From the NCBI GenBank assembly GCA_025350245.1, contig JANXYG010000008.1:1-32879 (forward strand): a stretch of 32,879 nt of DNA, in the 5' to 3' direction. The notes under the pieces were generated by a model. That model made no database searches. It had not been told where the DNA came from and worked only from the letters and a program-made list of their open reading frames with translations. This DNA comes from Betaproteobacteria bacterium (GTDB lineage Bacteria; Pseudomonadota; Gammaproteobacteria; Burkholderiales; Ga0077523). Below, in pieces: positions 26,540 to 32,879 of this stretch. Positions within the stretch are counted from its first letter, which is position 1; every line of letters starts with the position of its first letter. A program made the position numbers and the translations under genes.

Positions 26540-27663
26540 ACATCGCCCTCGCGTCGATCCACGCCCGCAGTCTGTCGATTCCGTTCAAGGCGGCGTTCAG
26601 CCACGCTTCGGCAGATCGTTCGGTCACGCAGACGCTGTGGGTGCAAGCAGGCGATTCAGCCGGCCTGACCGGCTACGGCGAAGGCTGTCCGCGCGAGTAC
26701 GTCACCGCCGAAACCATCGGCAGCGCGCTCGATTTCGTCGCCCGCCATCGAACCTTGTGGATCGCTGGCATCCACGATCTGCCGTCGCTGAAGGCGTGGG
26801 TCAACGCCCATCGGCGCGAGATCGACATCGAACCGGCGGCGTGGTCGGCGGTCGAGCTGGCGCTGCTCGACCTGCTGGGCAAGCGTGGCGATTGCAGCGT
26901 CGAAGCGCTGCTCGGATTGCCGACGATCGACGGCAGCTTCCGCTACACCGCCGTGATCGGCGACGGGACGCCGGTGCGATTCGAGGCCGAACTCGAACGC
27001 TATCGGCTGGCCGGCTTCGACGACTTCAAGATCAAGCTATCGGGCGACCCCGCACGCGACGCCGGCAAGGTCGCGGCGCTGCGCCGCGCCGGCATCGATC
27101 CGGCGCGGGTGCGGGCCGACGCCAACAACCTGTGGCCGGATGCAGCGGCGGCGGTCACGGCATTGCGCGCACTCGACTTCGCGTTCGGCGCGGTCGAGGA
27201 ACCCATCCACGCCAACGACATCGATGGTCTCGCCGCCATCGCCGACGCGATCGGTTGCGGCATCATCCTCGACGAGAGCCTGCTGCGCGCCGATCAGCTC
27301 GATGCATTTGCGCGGCACCCCGCGCGCTGGCTGGTCAATCTGCGCATCTCCAAGATGGGCGGGTTGCTGCGCTCGCTCGAACTGGTCGAGCGGATCGGGG
27401 CGCTCGGCTTCGGCGTCGTGGTGGGCGCGCACGTCGGCGAGACCAGCCTGCTTACCCGCGCCGCGCTCACCATCGCCCACGCCGCTCGCGACATCGTGGT
27501 GGCCAGCGAAGGCGCCTTCGGCACCCACCTGCTGGCGCACGACATCGTCGACCCGCCGATCATGTTCGGCGCCGGCGGGGTGCTGAATGCGGCCTCGCTG
27601 CCGCGCCGCGCCGGCGGCTTTGGCCTGGGCAACATCGATCCAGCACTCCTGGCCTCGCCCTGA
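26536..27663 (+). CDS. Enolase-superfamily enzyme, muconate-lactonizing/dipeptide-epimerase-like
   Basis: The 375-residue product starts at the ATG overlapping the previous stop (ATGA). It has the enolase-superfamily capping domain and barrel, with expected residues in place: KIK at 165-167 (base), metal ligands D195 (RADANNLWP), E222 (VEEPI) and D246 (LDES), and K273 (RISKMGG). This pattern belongs to the MLE subgroup, which includes L-Ala-D/L-Glu and other dipeptide epimerases and o-succinylbenzoate synthase. Coupling to a GH3-like amino-acid conjugating enzyme makes an amino-acid or dipeptide substrate plausible, but that is inference. Confidence 0.88.
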   Translation: MNIALASIHARSLSIPFKAAFSHASADRSVTQTLWVQAGDSAGLTGYGEGCPREYVTAETIGSALDFVARHRTLWIAGIHDLPSLKAWVNAHRREIDIEPAAWSAVELALLDLLGKRGDCSVEALLGLPTIDGSFRYTAVIGDGTPVRFEAELERYRLAGFDDFKIKLSGDPARDAGKVAALRRAGIDPARVRADANNLWPDAAAAVTALRALDFAFGAVEEPIHANDIDGLAAIADAIGCGIILDESLLRADQLDAFARHPARWLVNLRISKMGGLLRSLELVERIGALGFGVVVGAHVGETSLLTRAALTIAHAARDIVVASEGAFGTHLLAHDIVDPPIMFGAGGVLNAASLPRRAGGFGLGNIDPALLASP

Positions 27664-27739
27664 CGCACCGAGCACCGGATCGCGGCGCCGGCGCCGCGAA
27701 GTGCTACGCTCCGACCCCGATTCCGTATCCGCCAGCACC

Positions 27740-28714
27740 ATGAACGATCTGTCCGTTACGGCCCCGCGCGCCGACCTGTATCCCGATATCGAACCGCTGG
27801 CCGTGGGCCGGTTGCCGCTCGACGCGAGACACACGATGTATTGGGAGGTGAGCGGCAATCCGGAAGGGCTGCCGGTGGTGTTTCTGCACGGCGGCCCGGG
27901 TGCGGGCGCCAGCGCCGCGCACCGGCGCCTGTTCGACCCGGAACGCTACCGCATCGTCATCTTCGACCAGCGTGGCGCCGGCCGTTCCACCCCGCTCGGC
28001 GAACTCACCGACAACACCACGCCGCACCTGATCGCCGACATCGAGGCGTTGCGCGAGCACCTCGGCATCGAGCGCTGGGTGGTGTTCGGCGGCTCGTGGG
28101 GATCGACGCTGGCGCTGGCCTACGGCGAAGCCCATCCGGAGCGCTGCCTCGGCTTCGTGCTGCGCGGCATCTTCCTGTGCCGGCGCATCGAGATCGACTG
28201 GTTTCTGTACGGCATGCGCCACGTGTTTCCCGAAATCTGGGCGCGTTTCGCCGGGTTCGTTCCGGAAGCGGAACGCGCCGATCTGCTCACCGCCTATCGC
28301 CGCCGTCTCGAGAATCCGGACCCCGCGATACACCTGCCGGCGGCGCGTCAGTGGAGCCGGTACGAAGGCGCGTGTTCTACCCTGCTGCCGAGCGACGACG
28401 TGATGAAGCATTTCGGCGGCGACGTGGTCGCGCTGGGCCTGGCGCGCATCGAGGCGCACTACTTCGCCAACGACATCTTCCTGCCCGACAACAGCCTGCT
28501 GAACGACGTGGGGCGCATCCGCCACCTGCCGTGCGTGATCGTGCAGGGCCGCTACGACATGGTGTGCCCCGCCATGTCGGCGCTGGATCTGAAAACCGCA
28601 TGGCCGGAAGCGGAACTGGTGATGATCCCCGATGCCGGACATTCGGCGTGGGAACCCGGCATCCGGATCCAGCTCATGGCGGCGACCGAGCGATTCAAGG
28701 AATCGGGCCGTTGA
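27740..28714 (+). CDS. pip: Prolyl iminopeptidase-like alpha/beta hydrolase
   Basis: The 324-residue product is an alpha/beta hydrolase of peptidase family S33. It has the oxyanion segment HGGPGAG (50-56), DQRGAGRS (76-83), the nucleophile elbow GGSWGS with Ser119, an acid in QGRYDMVCP and His in PDAGHS. The cap region (IEAHYFAND) is typical of prolyl iminopeptidases, which release N-terminal proline. Length fits. It starts 76 bp after the enolase-like gene and may have its own promoter. Confidence 0.92.
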   Translation: MNDLSVTAPRADLYPDIEPLAVGRLPLDARHTMYWEVSGNPEGLPVVFLHGGPGAGASAAHRRLFDPERYRIVIFDQRGAGRSTPLGELTDNTTPHLIADIEALREHLGIERWVVFGGSWGSTLALAYGEAHPERCLGFVLRGIFLCRRIEIDWFLYGMRHVFPEIWARFAGFVPEAERADLLTAYRRRLENPDPAIHLPAARQWSRYEGACSTLLPSDDVMKHFGGDVVALGLARIEAHYFANDIFLPDNSLLNDVGRIRHLPCVIVQGRYDMVCPAMSALDLKTAWPEAELVMIPDAGHSAWEPGIRIQLMAATERFKESGR

Positions 28715-28749
28715 GGACCGATGCGATCCGACCACGAAAGGACATGACG

Positions 28750-29187
28750 ATGCCCGCGATCCCGCCGATCTTTCACGAGTACGTCGCGGGCCTGAAGGCG
28801 CACGACGTGGCGCGCATTGCCGCGACCATGGGCGACGACCTGCAGGTGATCGGCGCGACCCGCACCCTGGGCAAGCCGGAATTCGTGCCATTCCTGACGG
28901 CGCTCTATTCGGCGTTTCCCGACTGGAACTACGATCACGACCCGATCGAATGGCACGGCGAACTGCTGGCTATCAAGTGGCGGCAGAGCGGGACGCATAC
29001 GGCGACCTTGGCGTTTCCCGGGATGGAACCGATCGCCGCGACCGGAAGGCACGTGCGCATTCCGGACCAGTATTTCAGGTATCGGGTGACGGATGGCCTG
29101 CTGGTGCTGATCCACCCCGATCCGATTCCCGGCGGGGCGCCGCGCGGCATCCTCGAGCAGATCGGGGCGGTGGCGCCACCGCTGTAG
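28750..29187 (+). CDS. SnoaL/NTF2-like protein
   Basis: The 145-residue product is a cone-shaped NTF2-fold protein of the SnoaL polyketide-cyclase/ester-cyclase type: FHEYVAGLKAHDVARIAATM, FPDWNYDHDPI, TGRHVRIPDQYFRYRVTDGL. I prefer the ATG at 28750, seven bases after AAAGGA; the ATG at 28744 is too close to it. Such proteins bind or turn over small hydrophobic molecules, and the function here is unknown. It follows pip by 35 bp and is probably in the same transcript. Confidence 0.85.
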   Translation: MPAIPPIFHEYVAGLKAHDVARIAATMGDDLQVIGATRTLGKPEFVPFLTALYSAFPDWNYDHDPIEWHGELLAIKWRQSGTHTATLAFPGMEPIAATGRHVRIPDQYFRYRVTDGLLVLIHPDPIPGGAPRGILEQIGAVAPPL

Positions 29188-29697
29188 CGGTGTGAGCCAC
29201 CCGGTGAACGGAACGTCGGAGCGCGGCGCAGGGACCCTATCGCGAGCTGCACAGACGTTGCAGAAATTCCGGAGCTGCCCGCCGAGGAGCGTTTTTGTCT
29301 CATCGAGGTCATTTCGGCGAGTCTTTGGAGGGATTCATCCTCCGTGCCACGCGGCGATACTCATCGTGGGGTCTTGGAGGATCTCTTGGCTGAGCAAGAA
29401 CTCACTCCGGAAGCCGGGCAGCAGGGTTTCGCTATAGATGGTGATTTGTTCACTTTCATCGCTCCAGGCGACGCCGTATCCTTTCGAATGGGTAGCGGCG
29501 AGGCGGCCGACGCGCGCGGCGGGCCGTTTGTCGAGCATTCGTTACTACGGACCGTCAGCGGCGCAACCCGCCCGCCCCTCCTGTCTCACGATGCGCATCG
29601 GTCGACGTGATCTGTCGGCAACTTCCCGTACCTGTCCCCATACACGACCCGACAATGGACTCCCCACCCTCGAGATGGCCCCCCAGGCTGGCAGGAC
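29188..29697. other. 510-bp stretch with no supported gene
   Basis: Short open frames exist on both strands but none has a good start, ribosome-binding site or recognisable domain. One plus frame around 29254-29320 reads DVAEIPELPAEERFCLIEVI then SASL, which faintly resembles addiction-module antitoxins (LPPEER...L...WDSL), and it continues open to 29610. This may be a decayed toxin-antitoxin locus. The last 60 bp are open in frame with the gene that follows. Confidence 0.4.
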
Positions 29698-30276
29698 GTG
29701 CTCCATGCGGCACGAAAAGCTGCCGAGGCTTGCGATTGGATGCGATGCCAGGAACTGTGCGCGACGCTGGCCGAACAGCCGCCGACGGCCCTCATGGCGA
29801 CATCGAGACTGAATATCCTGATCTGCCAGTATCACCTCGGCTACACGCAACTGATCCCGGAGCGGGCGCTGCCATTGCTGGGGCACCTGCCCGCGGGAGC
29901 GGCGCTCGCGTGCCTTGGCCTGTCGCTTCTCGCCGCGCGGAAGTCCGACGCGCTTGCCACGCTCAAACCCGTGGTCCTGGTGCTTGCGGACGAGCGCCAC
30001 TCCGCCCTGGATCTGCCAACGGTGCCGACCTTCGTCGGGCTCCACGACGACTTGGCTGGCTGCACCGTGGTCGAGAGCCCGGATGGTGCCCTCATGAGCG
30101 AAGTGGTCGCCACATTTCTGTGTTCCGGTTCACTGACGGAGCAGGAGACGAAAGCGCTGATTTCGCTGTCGCGCAGATACCTGGAGAAAGCCGCCATCAT
30201 GGCTGGGAGCTGCACCCTGCAATCCGGCCCGGCGCAAAACAGTACCGACGGGAGTGACAAAAACGCTCTCCGATAG
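29698..30276 (+). CDS. Hypothetical protein convergent with the DGR reverse transcriptase
   Basis: The 192-residue frame starts at the GTG at 29698; upstream codons are also open (GPPGWQDVLHAARKAAEACD) but offer no start. It looks like real protein, helical with alternating Leu/Ala (HLPAGAALACLGLSLLAARK) and a less repetitive C-terminal half ending NALR. I recognise no domain, signal peptide or membrane helix. It ends 61 bp from the end of the RT gene on the opposite strand. The location next to a DGR does not show that it belongs to it. The 5' end may be truncated. Confidence 0.5.
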   Translation: MLHAARKAAEACDWMRCQELCATLAEQPPTALMATSRLNILICQYHLGYTQLIPERALPLLGHLPAGAALACLGLSLLAARKSDALATLKPVVLVLADERHSALDLPTVPTFVGLHDDLAGCTVVESPDGALMSEVVATFLCSGSLTEQETKALISLSRRYLEKAAIMAGSCTLQSGPAQNSTDGSDKNALR

Positions 30277-30304
30277 ACCGTGCCGCGGTCGCCGCTCACG
30301 CTCC

Positions 30305-30323
30305 CCTGACGATACGCGTCAGG
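30305..30323. terminator. Hairpin between convergent genes
   Basis: A perfect 7-bp stem, CCTGACG and CGTCAGG, with a 5-nt loop lies between the hypothetical gene and the RT stop. It has no U-tract. A bidirectional terminator is plausible from position only. Confidence 0.4.
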
Positions 30324-30337
30324 CACTCACTCCCCGT

Positions 30338-31909
30338 TCAATGCCCGGTACGCGCGGATGACCTGACTGTCGTCGGCGCTGCCCATGCCTCGTTGCGATC
30401 GGAGCAGCGAGCCACCCAGCGCAGTGCCGGTGTCCGCCGCCGCAGACCGCCGGTGTCGGTGCCCCGCTGTCCGACAACGATGACCTGCCCGCCGGCCGCC
30501 ACCAGCGCCGCGCGCCGCCTGGCCAATTGCGACAGCGGGAACCCTTCGATCGCGCCGCGGCGCGGCGAGCCCATCCGGCGCAGGCCCAGGTTTTCCCGGA
30601 TACCGCGTTTGCCCAGCCGCCGCGGCGGCCACTGCAAGCGCTCCACGAAGGCGCCGACCTGAATCCAGACCACATCGTCGGGATATTCCTGCCGCCAGTG
30701 CCGGTATTGCTGCTGTACCGTCCGCGCCTGCGCCGGTGCCCGGTCGCGTCGCCGCAGGCGCAGCGACTGCCGATCCAGGCCGAAGAAGGTGTCGAGCCAG
30801 GGGTTGCGCGCCAGGATGGCGGTCAACAGCCGGTTGCAGGAGGCCCGGGCGAAATGTCCGAGGTACGAAGCCAGGCTCGCCTGCAACGCATCGAGCACCG
30901 CGGCATCGAAGCGATACTCGGTGGCATCCGCGCGCTGCCGGACCAGCACACGCTCGCTGCGCGCCAGCGTCTCGCACAGGTGCCCGACCACGCGCCGCCG
31001 CACCAGCAGGTGAAACGGCCGCACGATGTAACCGAGGAAATCCACGCCGTCGGTCACCGGGCGCAGCCGCTCGCGCCGCGGGTTCAGCCGCAGCGCGAGA
31101 CGCTCCTCGAGGAAATGCGCGATCTCCTCTTTCCATACCGCCAGTTGCCCGGGTGAGTGTCCGACCAGCACGAAGTCGTCGCAGTAGCGAAGGTACCCGC
31201 GGCATTTGAGCTTGTGCTTGACGAACTGATCCAGTGCGTTCAGATAGACGTTGGCGAAGAATTGGCTGTTCAGGTTGCCGATCGGCAGGCCCTTGCCCGG
31301 CGGCGCGCGGAACAGCGTCTTTTCCGGCGGCAGCCGATCGATCAGGCGTGGGTCGCCTTTCATCACCGGCGCGAGCGTGCAGTCGTGGAACACGAGCTTG
31401 CGGGTGAGCCAGAGCGCCTCTTCATCCTCCTCTCGCCGCGGCTTCAGTCGCGCCTCGACCATCTCGAACAGGCGCGCCTTGTCGATGCTCATGAAGTAGT
31501 TGCGGATGTCCAGCTGCAGCGTCCACGCCTCGCGTGTGCCGTTGGCGGTGGCCTCGCGCATGAACTGCTGCAGCCGCGCCACCGCGTTGTGGACGCCCTT
31601 GCCCTTGCGGCAGGCGTAGGAGTCGTGAATGAACACCGGCTCCCAGATCCGTTCGAGATGGCTCACCAGCACATGGTGAACCACGCGATCGCGGAAATCG
31701 GCCGCGAACACCTCGCGCAGTTTCGGCCGTTGTACAAAGAAGCAGACAGAACGTCCCGGTTCGTAGCTGCGATCGGCGAGCGCGTCACGCAGCGCCAGCA
31801 GGCTCAACTCCTGCCGTGCCTCGAAGCGCAGCGCGTTGGCCGTGTTGCGCTTGTTGCGGCGGCAGGCGAGGTACTGCCGGTACAGGTTCTCCAGCGAGAA
31901 CAGCGACAC
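30338..31909 (-). CDS. Diversity-generating retroelement reverse transcriptase with MutS-domain-I-like C-terminus
   Basis: The 523-residue product starts at the GTG at 31909 (SLFSLENLYRQYLACRRNKR), the usual DGR-RT opening; no ATG lies in frame. The catalytic motifs are LQLDIRNYFMSID (Asp134) and RYCDDFVLVG (242-245). Motif 4 is GLPIGNLNSQFFAN (207-220), the IGxxxSQ form typical of DGR enzymes rather than the QGxxxSP of group II introns. It copies TR RNA with errors at adenines, working with Avd. Residues 398-480 (QQQYRHWRQEYPDDVVWIQV, LGLRRM, EGFPLSQL, AAGGQVIVVGQ) resemble MutS domain I. The last 20 residues may be out of frame: an alternative frame ends ADDSQVIRAYRALNGE at 30327. Confidence 0.97.
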   Translation of the reverse strand: MSLFSLENLYRQYLACRRNKRNTANALRFEARQELSLLALRDALADRSYEPGRSVCFFVQRPKLREVFAADFRDRVVHHVLVSHLERIWEPVFIHDSYACRKGKGVHNAVARLQQFMREATANGTREAWTLQLDIRNYFMSIDKARLFEMVEARLKPRREEDEEALWLTRKLVFHDCTLAPVMKGDPRLIDRLPPEKTLFRAPPGKGLPIGNLNSQFFANVYLNALDQFVKHKLKCRGYLRYCDDFVLVGHSPGQLAVWKEEIAHFLEERLALRLNPRRERLRPVTDGVDFLGYIVRPFHLLVRRRVVGHLCETLARSERVLVRQRADATEYRFDAAVLDALQASLASYLGHFARASCNRLLTAILARNPWLDTFFGLDRQSLRLRRRDRAPAQARTVQQQYRHWRQEYPDDVVWIQVGAFVERLQWPPRRLGKRGIRENLGLRRMGSPRRGAIEGFPLSQLARRRAALVAAGGQVIVVGQRGTDTGGLRRRTPALRWVARCSDRNEAWAAPTTVRSSARTGH

Positions 31910-31922
31910 GGGGCATCATCCT

Positions 31923-32060
31923 CCAGGGCGCACAGCCAATGCGTAAAGGTCGTTGTTCTTGTCGTTGGCGTTCTGATTGCCATTGTTGGTATTGAAGTTC
32001 CACGCGTTGCCCGGATTCGGCGCGTACTCCGTACCCGACCAGTAGTCGTTGGGCTGCAGC
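31923..32060 (-). repeat. DGR template repeat (TR)
   Basis: The TR lies between avd and the RT gene, its near end 13 bp from the RT start. Read in the VR frame it encodes WSGTEYAPNPGNAWNF, then NTNNGNQNANDKNNDLYALA. The Asn codons (AAC/AAT) place adenines at the first two codon positions, as DGR templates do. It aligns without gaps to the VR at 223-360. It acts as RNA template rather than protein; the surrounding open frame (to 32314) begins at a chance TTG. The 250 bp between it and avd hold no other gene and probably form part of the TR RNA leader. Confidence 0.95.
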
Positions 32061-32310
32061 GAAGTCCACCCACTTCCCCCGCCAAGGCAGACTCGCAAGC
32101 GGCGGGGCCACCGGCAGTCGATCCCGTCGCCGGGTACGGCTGCCTGAACAATCATGCCCGCGCGACCCCGGGGAGCAGACTCCACGATGTCGGTTTGTTC
32201 GCGGGCGGGATGGACGCACGATGATGAAACTTCGGCACGCTGATCGCCCCGGCCGAATCCTGCGCCCGGCGCGTGGCGATCATTCAGGCCCCCATGCAAC
32301 GCACGCGCAG

Positions 32311-32673
32311 TCAACCCTTGCCCTGCGTGTGCTTGAACCAGCCTTCGTTCTGTCTGGCCACCGAACCCACCTGCTCGACCGCATGCAGGTAGCCGGCAAA
32401 ACTCTTGAACGCCTTCACTTCCTTGGCCACGCGCAGCGTCAGGATGAGCGCCTCGATACGCTCGCGCAACACCTGCAACTCCGCCTTGCGCTCGACCGCG
32501 CCGGGCGCGTTGTTGGCCTTGACCACCTGCTGCACCACCGCCCGGCTGCCGTCGCGAAGTTCGGTGCCGAGGGTGTATTTGTGGTAGCGCGAGAACCCCG
32601 CCACCACTTTCTCGAAGTGCACCGTCAGATCGAGCGCCGCCTTGTAGATCGGCAGGTGCTCGTAGCGCGCCAT
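32311..32673 (-). CDS. avd: DGR accessory variability determinant (Avd), four-helix bundle
   Basis: The 120-residue product (MARYEHLPIYKAALDLTVHF, then VVAGFSRYHKYTLGTELRD, AELQVLRERIEALILTLRVA, KSFAGYLHAVEQVGSVARQN) matches the Avd/S23-like four-helix bundle family. Avd forms a basic pentameric barrel that binds RT and TR RNA and is required for mutagenic homing. Its place between target and TR is canonical. The ATG at 32673 has only a weak ribosome-binding site (GGGGG), so translation may depend on the upstream target transcript. Confidence 0.93.
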   Translation of the reverse strand: MARYEHLPIYKAALDLTVHFEKVVAGFSRYHKYTLGTELRDGSRAVVQQVVKANNAPGAVERKAELQVLRERIEALILTLRVAKEVKAFKSFAGYLHAVEQVGSVARQNEGWFKHTQGKG

Positions 32674-32700
32674 CCGGAAACCCCCGATAAACCGAACGTT

Positions 32701-32784
32701 CCGGGGGCTGTTGCCCCCGGACCCCCTCGAACGCCCGAGGCTATCGCCCCGGACCCACTCAAACAGCCGGGGCTATCGCCCCGG
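32701..32784. repeat. Array of GC hairpins between target gene 2 and avd
   Basis: Three stems stand in a row: CCGGGGGC-TGTT-GCCCCCGG (32701-32720, perfect 8 bp), an imperfect CGAGGC-TATC-GCCCCG (32737-32752) and CCGGGGC-TATC-GCCCCGG (32767-32784, perfect 7 bp). The GGACCC spacer recurs between them. The last one with its downstream sequence is homologous to 71-122 beside target gene 1. They may assist VR recognition or stabilise the transcript end. Confidence 0.75.
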
Positions 32785-32789
32785 ACCCC

Positions 32790-32805
32790 AAAAGGGCCGA
32801 AGCCC
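32790..32805 (-). terminator. Intrinsic terminator of target gene 2
   Basis: On the minus strand GGGC-TTCG-GCCC is followed by TTTT, 10-25 bp after the target stop. It equals the terminator at 97-113. If efficient, avd and RT would need read-through or their own promoter. Confidence 0.55.
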
Positions 32806-32814
32806 CCGAAGCGC

Positions 32815-32879
32815 CTAAGTGCCCACTGGCCGCCGACGCATCACCAGCACGCCCGCAATCCCCGACAGCAACAGGGCAA
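32815..32879 (-). CDS. DGR target gene 2, 3' tip only (PEP-CTERM tail)
   Basis: The last 21 codons read ALLLSGIAGVLVMRRRPVGT before a TAG at 32815-32817, nearly the same as the end of target gene 1 (ALLLSGLAAVMVMRRQWPVG). This is the hydrophobic and basic part of a PEP-CTERM sorting tail. The gene continues beyond the window's right edge. Since it stands directly upstream of avd-TR-RT and shares its 3' region with target gene 1, it is almost certainly the cassette's local target, with its VR just outside. Confidence 0.85.
   Translation of the reverse strand, partial: ALLLSGIAGVLVMRRRPVGT

Noticed and set aside
30338-31909. RT as part of a group II intron or retron
   Set aside because: IGxxxSQ in motif 4, an adjacent Avd and a TR/VR pair identify a DGR. 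No intron domain V, maturase or retron msr/msd layout is seen.
31916-32314. Protein-coding reading of the TR region
   Set aside because: It begins at a chance TTG overlapping the avd stop. The DUF1566-like peptide arises because the TR copies the VR coding frame.

Overview
The window is GC-rich and reads like a chromosomal segment of a betaproteobacterium (Burkholderiales, Rhodocyclales or Nitrosomonadales type). This rests on a Bug/TctC-type periplasmic solute-binding protein, PEP-CTERM surface proteins, single-chain pyruvate carboxylase and CCCTCACCCTCGGTCCCTC-type intergenic repeats. The lineage is inferred from gene content only.

The most interesting content is a diversity-generating retroelement (DGR) spread over both ends. 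At the right end, on the minus strand, lie in canonical order the 3' tip of a PEP-CTERM target gene (32815-32879, running off the window), a run of GC-rich hairpins, avd (32311-32673), an adenine-rich template repeat TR (31923-32060) and a DGR-type reverse transcriptase (30338-31909). About 31 kb away at the left end, on the same strand, is a second, complete target gene (123-761). Its variable repeat VR (223-360) matches the TR but differs at 17 of 30 template adenines and at only 1 of 56 other positions in the core (hand count). The target is an exported DUF1566/C-type-lectin-like protein whose VR is followed by a PEP-CTERM sorting tail, so the diversified face is probably surface-displayed. 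The RT has a C-terminal extension resembling MutS domain I.

Between these ends, 1016-6030 holds a CoA-transferase/Bug-receptor pair, an outer-membrane barrel protein and glucose-6-phosphate dehydrogenase. At 6223-7373 are a small exported protein and a divergent TetR regulator with a clear palindromic operator. At 7510-13616 is a nested mobile island. A decayed IS66-family element (7920-13225) cuts into two unrelated genes, and its tnpC is itself interrupted by a recombinase-in-trio (RIT) element (9731-12965) whose precise removal would rejoin the transposase frame. The RIT is degraded too: ritA has lost its catalytic end and ritB is frameshifted.

From 13647 to 22466 are housekeeping genes: DUF3301, ybaK, a NudL-type Nudix hydrolase, a small exported protein, a PEP-CTERM gene remnant, a MOSC protein, pyruvate carboxylase and NADP-type malic enzyme. 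The last two form a pyruvate-oxaloacetate-malate node. From 22626 to 29187 are plus-strand genes: a TraB/GumN protein, then an overlapping set of a small membrane protein, a fatty-acid-hydroxylase/GH3 fusion and an enolase-superfamily enzyme, followed by a prolyl-iminopeptidase-like hydrolase and a SnoaL-like protein. The stretch 29188-29697 has no gene I can support. An unrecognised ORF (29698-30276) converges on the DGR reverse transcriptase.
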